Positions 9,137-12,587 of a stretch of DNA of 12,587 nt are shown piece after piece. The stretch spans positions 24,922 to 37,508 of the forward strand of contig QAXH01005382.1 in NCBI GenBank assembly GCA_004335635.1, given 5' to 3'. The translations under genes and the position numbers were made by a program. Position 1 is the first letter of the stretch. Every line of letters starts with the position of its first letter. The notes under the pieces are model-generated. The model was not told where the DNA came from. It did no database searches and saw only the letters and a program-made list of their open reading frames with translations. The DNA comes from Chloromonas sp. AAM2. Taxonomy: Eukaryota > Chlorophyta > Chlorophyceae > Chlamydomonadales > Chlamydomonadaceae.

Positions 9137-9179
9137 TTACTATCCAGGTGTGTCGTAATCCCCTTCACTTGTAGGTTGG
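9137..9179 (-). repeat. Right arm of the 44-bp inverted repeat pair
   Basis: Reverse-complement partner of 7583-7626. Read on the minus strand it shares CCTACAAGTGAAGGGG, the GACACACCTGG block and the following TAGTAA. Sequence outside the shared block does not match the left arm, and no target-site duplication was evident. Confidence 0.8.
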
Positions 9180-9691
9180 ACGGGCTGGAGACCCTCTTCT
9201 CACGAGAACTGCTGTCACTTTTTTTTTTTGGCGACAATCTGCAAATCCTTTGGGTGCCAAAGCACTCGTCAGAAGGCCCTGAGACCCCACACAATGCCTG
9301 GTTCCCTTCCTTAATGTGAACCATTGCGACTCTGCGACTCTTGTCATGTCCGTTGGACACAAAAGAAAGACAATTAGTGTGTCCCACCATGGCATACTCT
9401 GATTGTCCTGTAGCCGGCAGGTGCCACACCCGATGCGATGCCATCATTGGCATATGTTCCGTGATAGCCAGCGCTGGTATCGCCTGTTAAGGCATTGCAT
9501 TGAGCTTGGATTCAAACTGGGGCACGTCACCTGCACCAGTATTCAGAACCTGCCCCAAACCTGTATGAGGTGTGACCACTGCCATGTTGCGTAATACTGG
9601 CATCAAATAGCTGGCCATGGCGTTCATTAGGCCAACCATAAGTCGGAAATAAGATCTGAACATGCCATTGTCGCGGGCTCATTGAGCTATA
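9180..9691. other. Gene-poor stretch upstream of uL3m, with short direct repeats
   Basis: Outside the right arm of the inverted repeat there is a T10 run (about 9220-9229) and a minus-strand open frame of 106 codons (9453-9133) with no recognised domain. GCATACTCTGATT at 9392-9404 recurs at 9698-9710, and CCTGTATGAGGTGTGACC at 9560-9577 recurs with one change at 9725-9742. Confidence 0.5.
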
Positions 9692-9729
9692 CAATAGCAT
9701 ACTCTGATTAGCCCGGTCGTCACACCTGT

Positions 9730-9819
9730 ATGATGTGTGACCTGGGTACATATGCCGACTGGGTACATATACCAAGCGCAAGCCATGCCATCAAAGCAAA
9801 GGCTCTAGATTACCAGTGA
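9730..9819 (+). CDS. Possible upstream ORF 1 before uL3m
   Basis: ATG at 9730 opens 29 codons ending TGA at 9817-9819, nine bases before the uL3m ATG. It exists in the mRNA only if transcription starts before 9730. It is likely, if anything, a translational brake rather than a functional peptide. Confidence 0.2.
   Translation: MMCDLGTYADWVHIPSASHAIKAKALDYQ
9752..9808 (+). CDS. Possible upstream ORF 2 before uL3m
   Basis: ATG at 9752, with a second in-frame ATG at 9785, opens 18 (or 7) codons ending TAG at 9806-9808. It overlaps upstream ORF 1 in another frame. The 9785 ATG lies only 43 bases from the main start and would be present in almost any transcript. Confidence 0.25.
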   Translation: MPTGYIYQAQAMPSKQRL

Positions 9820-9827
9820 ATAAGAAC

Positions 9828-12204
9828 ATGTTGCTACGCCGTTTGGCGAACACAGCAAGGATCCCATGCCTACAAGTCTGTGATTACGTCTTGGGCTCTC
9901 AAACAACATGCAGCCATGCTTGCCAGGCCCAGCAAGGCCTGCCTCAGCAGGCCCAAGTGCTGAATAGCCAATCGTGGGAAGGAGAGCAGCAGCCCACTGC
10001 CAGACTCAGCTCTCATGCGGGGGCGTCTACCTCCATGGCATGGCGAGAAGCGCGACCATCATCCAGCCAGCTAACGCAATTCGATGCAAGCGATCACCTG
10101 CATACACAGCCCAGCCTTGTATTCCTGCGAGGCCTCAAAGTTCTCAGACGGCGATTTCAATTGCCCGATGAGGTGCAATCGGCGGTGAATCGCGAGCTAC
10201 GGGTGGCGGAGTTCAAGCCACCTCCGCCAGCCATACCGCCCTTGGCACCTCGCCCGCTGCAGCCAACGTCTAGACGAGCAGGATGCATAGCTTACAAGGC
10301 TGGCATGACACAGGAATGGGACGAGCATGGGGTCCGTGTGCCCCTAACCGTGCTGTGGATCGATGACTGCCAGGTTGGTATCGTTCTCGCAAGCATGCGA
10401 CTGCCAGTAGGCCTTTGCTTATCCTCACATCAACGTTGCACATGCATGTGCGTGCATGCAGGTGGTTGGCTGGAAATGGCCAGCCCTCCACGGCTACTGG
10501 GCGTTACAGCTTGGTGCAGGATACAGCATGCAGAAGAATCTACACCCTGGACAGGCGGGCCATTATCTTAAACAGGTACGTCTGCATGCACCAGTTGCAA
10601 GATGATGCCATCATGCGGCATGAGCCAAATGAGTGATAACCAGTGCTGCTATTTATTGCGCCAACAGAGTTGCATGAACACTGCCACATGCTGCTCTTGT
10701 ACGAGTTCATATGCTAGTGCATTGCACACATGCTAGCACACTGAGACCGCCTTGCTGCTGCTGTTGCCATGCACAGGGTGTGCCGTTGAAGGCTGTCATG
10801 TCAGAGTTCCCAGTGTCTGAGGATGCAGTCCTACCGGTGGGCACACACATAACAGCTGCACACTTCGTGGCGGGGCAGAGCGTGGACGTCACAGGATGGA
10901 GCAAAAACAAGGGCTTTCAAGGTCAGGCGCCGGGAAGGGGGGCAGACACAGTTTGGAATTCTGCATTCAATGTTAAGTTTGGGACACTGTGGCGAGTGCA
11001 TGCATGATGTCACATGAGGAAGTTGCCTGACGGCTGGCCGGCAGTGCCAGTTTCTGAGAAGGGCAAGCTGGCCAACAATAGCGACACCAGCTTTGCTCAG
11101 TTGCAGTATTATACGGCTGCGCACTGCAGAAGTGCCAAGCTCTGTGCATGCAACCACACAGCTTGAATTCTGTTTCAGCCAAGCCATCTGATGCAGCAGC
11201 CTTGCAACTGCTTTGTGCCGCACCGACGCATACATATGTGCTTTCAATGCATGTAATATGCCGAGTCCTTGAAGTTTCTCGGCCCATGTCGTCTTTGACT
11301 TTCAGGAGTGATGAAGCGTTGGAATTTCAAGGGTATGCCCGCCACCCACGGCGTGTCCCTGTCGCACCGCCATGGCGGGTCCATCGGCAACCGCACGAGC
11401 CCGGGCAAGGTCTGGAAGGGCAAGAAGATGCCTGGGCAGCTTGGGGACGAGCGCTGCACCGTGCACGACTGCCTGGTGTACAAGGTGAGCGGCAGCGGGA
11501 CATGGGAACGCAGCACTGGCCCAGTGGGCATAGGCAAGTGAGGGGGGGCCTGCCAGGCGGTCCAGTGATTGGCTAGCGATGGTGCCAGCAGGTGTGAAAG
11601 TTGCGGTGCGGGCAGGGATTGTGTTTGGTGTGCAACGCATGTCCGTGGTGGAAAGGCTGGTTTGGATCGCAACCAGCTGCGGCGCTGGTTGTCTATCACT
11701 GCATGCAGTGTGTAAGCCTACTTGTTAGAGTCCCGTGAGGAGCTGTTAGCCTCAGTCCGCTTGTAAGCCTTCCTGCTTGGTAAGCAGCTCACAGCGTATG
11801 ACTGCAAGCGGCGCTCTTCCAGCCATCTTGGTCATGCGCATGCTGCCTGCTGCTGACAGCGCTGCAACATGTGTGTGCACTTGCAGGTGGACGCAGCACG
11901 CAATCTGGTGTATGTCCGTGGCCAAGTGCCTGGGCCCAAGGGGCAGGAGGTTCTGCTCAGGGACGCGTTTAACACACGGCACAGCGCCAGGCTAGGCTGG
12001 CAGCTGCCGCATCCCACGTATTGCGGGAAAGGGGCGGCTGCCTTGTCAGACCTCGGCCGCGCTGGGCTGGTGCTCGCACTGCAGCGCAAGGCGCAGCCTG
12101 CTAATGTCCCTGAGGCCCAGGTTTTCAGGGGCAACAAAGACCCGTACATTCCATATAGCAAAGAAACCGACTATTTCGAGGTCCGGTGGAAGAAGAGCGA
12201 CTAA
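9828..12204 (+). CDS. MRPL3: Mitochondrial large-subunit ribosomal protein uL3m (L3), complete, five exons
   Basis: Exons 9828-10373, 10462-10575, 10777-10921, 11306-11484 and 11887-12204 join with GT-AG introns of 88, 201, 384 and 402 bp, giving 433 codons in perfect phase. uL3 is an early-assembling protein next to the peptidyl-transferase centre. Visible L3 features: [20 protein letters not shown] with PLTVLW (residues 152-176), [13 protein letters not shown] (221-233), the L3 signature from F250 to R273, [20 protein letters not shown], then [15 protein letters not shown] and VYVRGQVPG. The ATG at 9828 is the first in frame after a stop at 9738-9740. The N-terminus [13 protein letters not shown] is basic and amphipathic, as in mitochondrial presequences; about 150 residues precede the L3 core, long for the family. 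The C-terminus runs some 75 residues past the last conserved strand and keeps LPHPTY, similar to the plant mitochondrial form. One signature residue is unusual (N264). A plastid L3 is less likely given the [12 protein letters not shown] and CQVV regions. Confidence 0.92.
10438..10451. repeat. 14-bp perfect palindrome in uL3m intron 1
   Basis: GCACATGCATGTGC reads the same on both strands and overlaps the region where the branch point and pyrimidine tract of the short intron 1 should be. The intron then ends GTGCATGCAG at 10461, so this 88-bp intron has an unusually poor pyrimidine tract. Confidence 0.8.
11697..11710. repeat. 14-bp perfect palindrome in uL3m intron 4
   Basis: CACTGCATGCAGTG is a perfect palindrome centred on GCATGC in the middle of intron 4. 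Similar extended GCATGC palindromes occur at 8800-8809 and in the other introns. Confidence 0.8.
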
Positions 12205-12363
12205 AGTCCACATGCCTTGCTCAGTTGCAAGTCTGGAAGTAACGTGTCTGGCAGAGACAGCATGGCTTGAATGTTTCAGCACCGATTTGCTACGGTTGAG
12301 GAAATCATGCCAAGCATGTTGGTTAGTGTGACATGACGTGCATCGTGCAGTGTATGTACAGTG

Positions 12364-12419
12364 AACACAGCTTGGCTCGTTGGTGGTTGTAAACACAGTT
12401 TGGCTCGTAGGTGGTGGTA
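12364..12419 (+). repeat. 28-bp tandem duplication in the uL3m 3' region
   Basis: Two adjacent 28-bp units, 12364-12391 and 12392-12419, each begin AACACAG and contain TTGGCTCGT. They differ at three positions (25 of 28 identical). Located 160 bp after the stop codon, probably in the 3' UTR. Confidence 0.85.
12388..12392 (+). terminator. TGTAA polyadenylation-type signal for uL3m
   Basis: TGTAA is the usual polyadenylation signal of green algal nuclear genes. It occurs here 184 bases after the stop codon, at the junction of the tandem duplication, and no TGTAA was seen between the stop and this point. Cleavage would be expected some 10-20 bases further on. Confidence 0.45.
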
Positions 12420-12520
12420 CCTTTCGGCTGCTGCCATAGTGCTCCGGTCTTGGAACACCGGGAAGCCGGTGCAAAGCGAGGTGCATTACACCACAGGAGG
12501 ACAGGACGAGCACAAAAAAG

Positions 12521-12544
12521 AAGTTTGCCAGTTCTGGGACAATT
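12521..12544 (+). repeat. Dispersed 24-bp repeat, copy 2
   Basis: Partner of 7800-7823, here preceded by CACAAAAAAG and lying downstream of the uL3m gene near the right edge. An A-rich leader in front of a conserved block could mark the end of a mobile element whose remainder lies past the edge. Confidence 0.75.
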
Positions 12545-12587
12545 CCTGGGAGTACCACTGGAACCAGTGTTGTCCGTGGTGCTCACA

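Larger units (their letters stand above)
9692..9827 (+). promoter_or_regulatory. Presumed promoter/5' leader of uL3m with dyad and tandem repeats
   Basis: Directly upstream of the start codon are several elements. GTCACAC (9719-9725) and GTGTGAC (9735-9741) form a perfect 7-bp dyad with a 9-base loop. Next come two 17-bp tandem units, each beginning CTGGGTACATAT (9742-9758 and 9759-9775). A TATA-like CTATACAATAG lies near 9687-9697. The transcription start cannot be placed from sequence, so these may act at the DNA level or in the 5' UTR. Confidence 0.35.

Noticed and set aside
9816..9830. GTG at 9816 as an earlier start for uL3m
   Set aside because: GTG is not a normal start in nuclear eukaryotic genes. 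The ATG four codons later is the first in frame after a stop.
9870..9895. Partial resemblance of the uL3m exon 1 stretch CCTACAAGT...GATTACG to the inverted-repeat arms
   Set aside because: Only about 16 scattered bases agree, with a length change between them. This is compatible with chance.
12046..12558. Minus-strand open frame of 170 codons
   Set aside because: Antisense to the last uL3m exon and its 3' region, with no recognisable domain.

Overview
This looks like nuclear DNA of a green alga or a close relative. Both recognisable genes are split by GT-AG introns of about 90-400 bp. Codons favour G/C at third positions. The best-identified protein is closest, as far as I recall the family, to the plant/algal type of mitochondrial ribosomal protein L3, and a TGTAA polyadenylation-type signal lies behind that gene. 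The chlorophyte assignment is an inference. Nothing bacterial, viral, or CRISPR-like was seen.

Left third (1 to about 4000, minus strand): a multi-exon gene for a protein with three consecutive TPR repeats, followed by one very long exon (1550 bases in view, open to the window edge). That exon encodes a disordered linker rich in Ala, Ser and acidic residues, then a run of proline tracts of the PPPPGPPPPP type. Seven exons (3523 down to 1) join in compatible phases, and two further 5' exons (to an ATG at 3995) are possible. The TPR core and the segment in front of it resemble SPAG1/RPAP3-type HSP90 co-chaperones, which work in dynein-arm or R2TP assembly, but the decisive C-terminus lies outside the window.

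Middle (about 4000-9700): nearly 6 kb with no gene I can defend. It holds a G-quadruplex motif, ACGT-core repeats upstream of the TPR gene, two weak exon candidates, a 44-bp inverted repeat pair 1.5 kb apart, small hairpins, and a short dispersed repeat whose second copy lies near the right edge. The repeats suggest decayed mobile elements.

Right (9700-12587, plus strand): a complete five-exon gene for mitochondrial large-subunit ribosomal protein uL3m, 433 codons from ATG 9828 to TAA 12202-12204. All splice phases fit. It is preceded by a repeat- and dyad-rich leader with small upstream ORFs and followed by a 3' region with a 28-bp tandem duplication and a TGTAA signal.

The two genes are divergently oriented but about 5.8 kb apart, so there is no reason to think they are co-regulated. 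Across the whole window the palindrome GCATGC, and longer palindromes built on it, are far more frequent than chance predicts.
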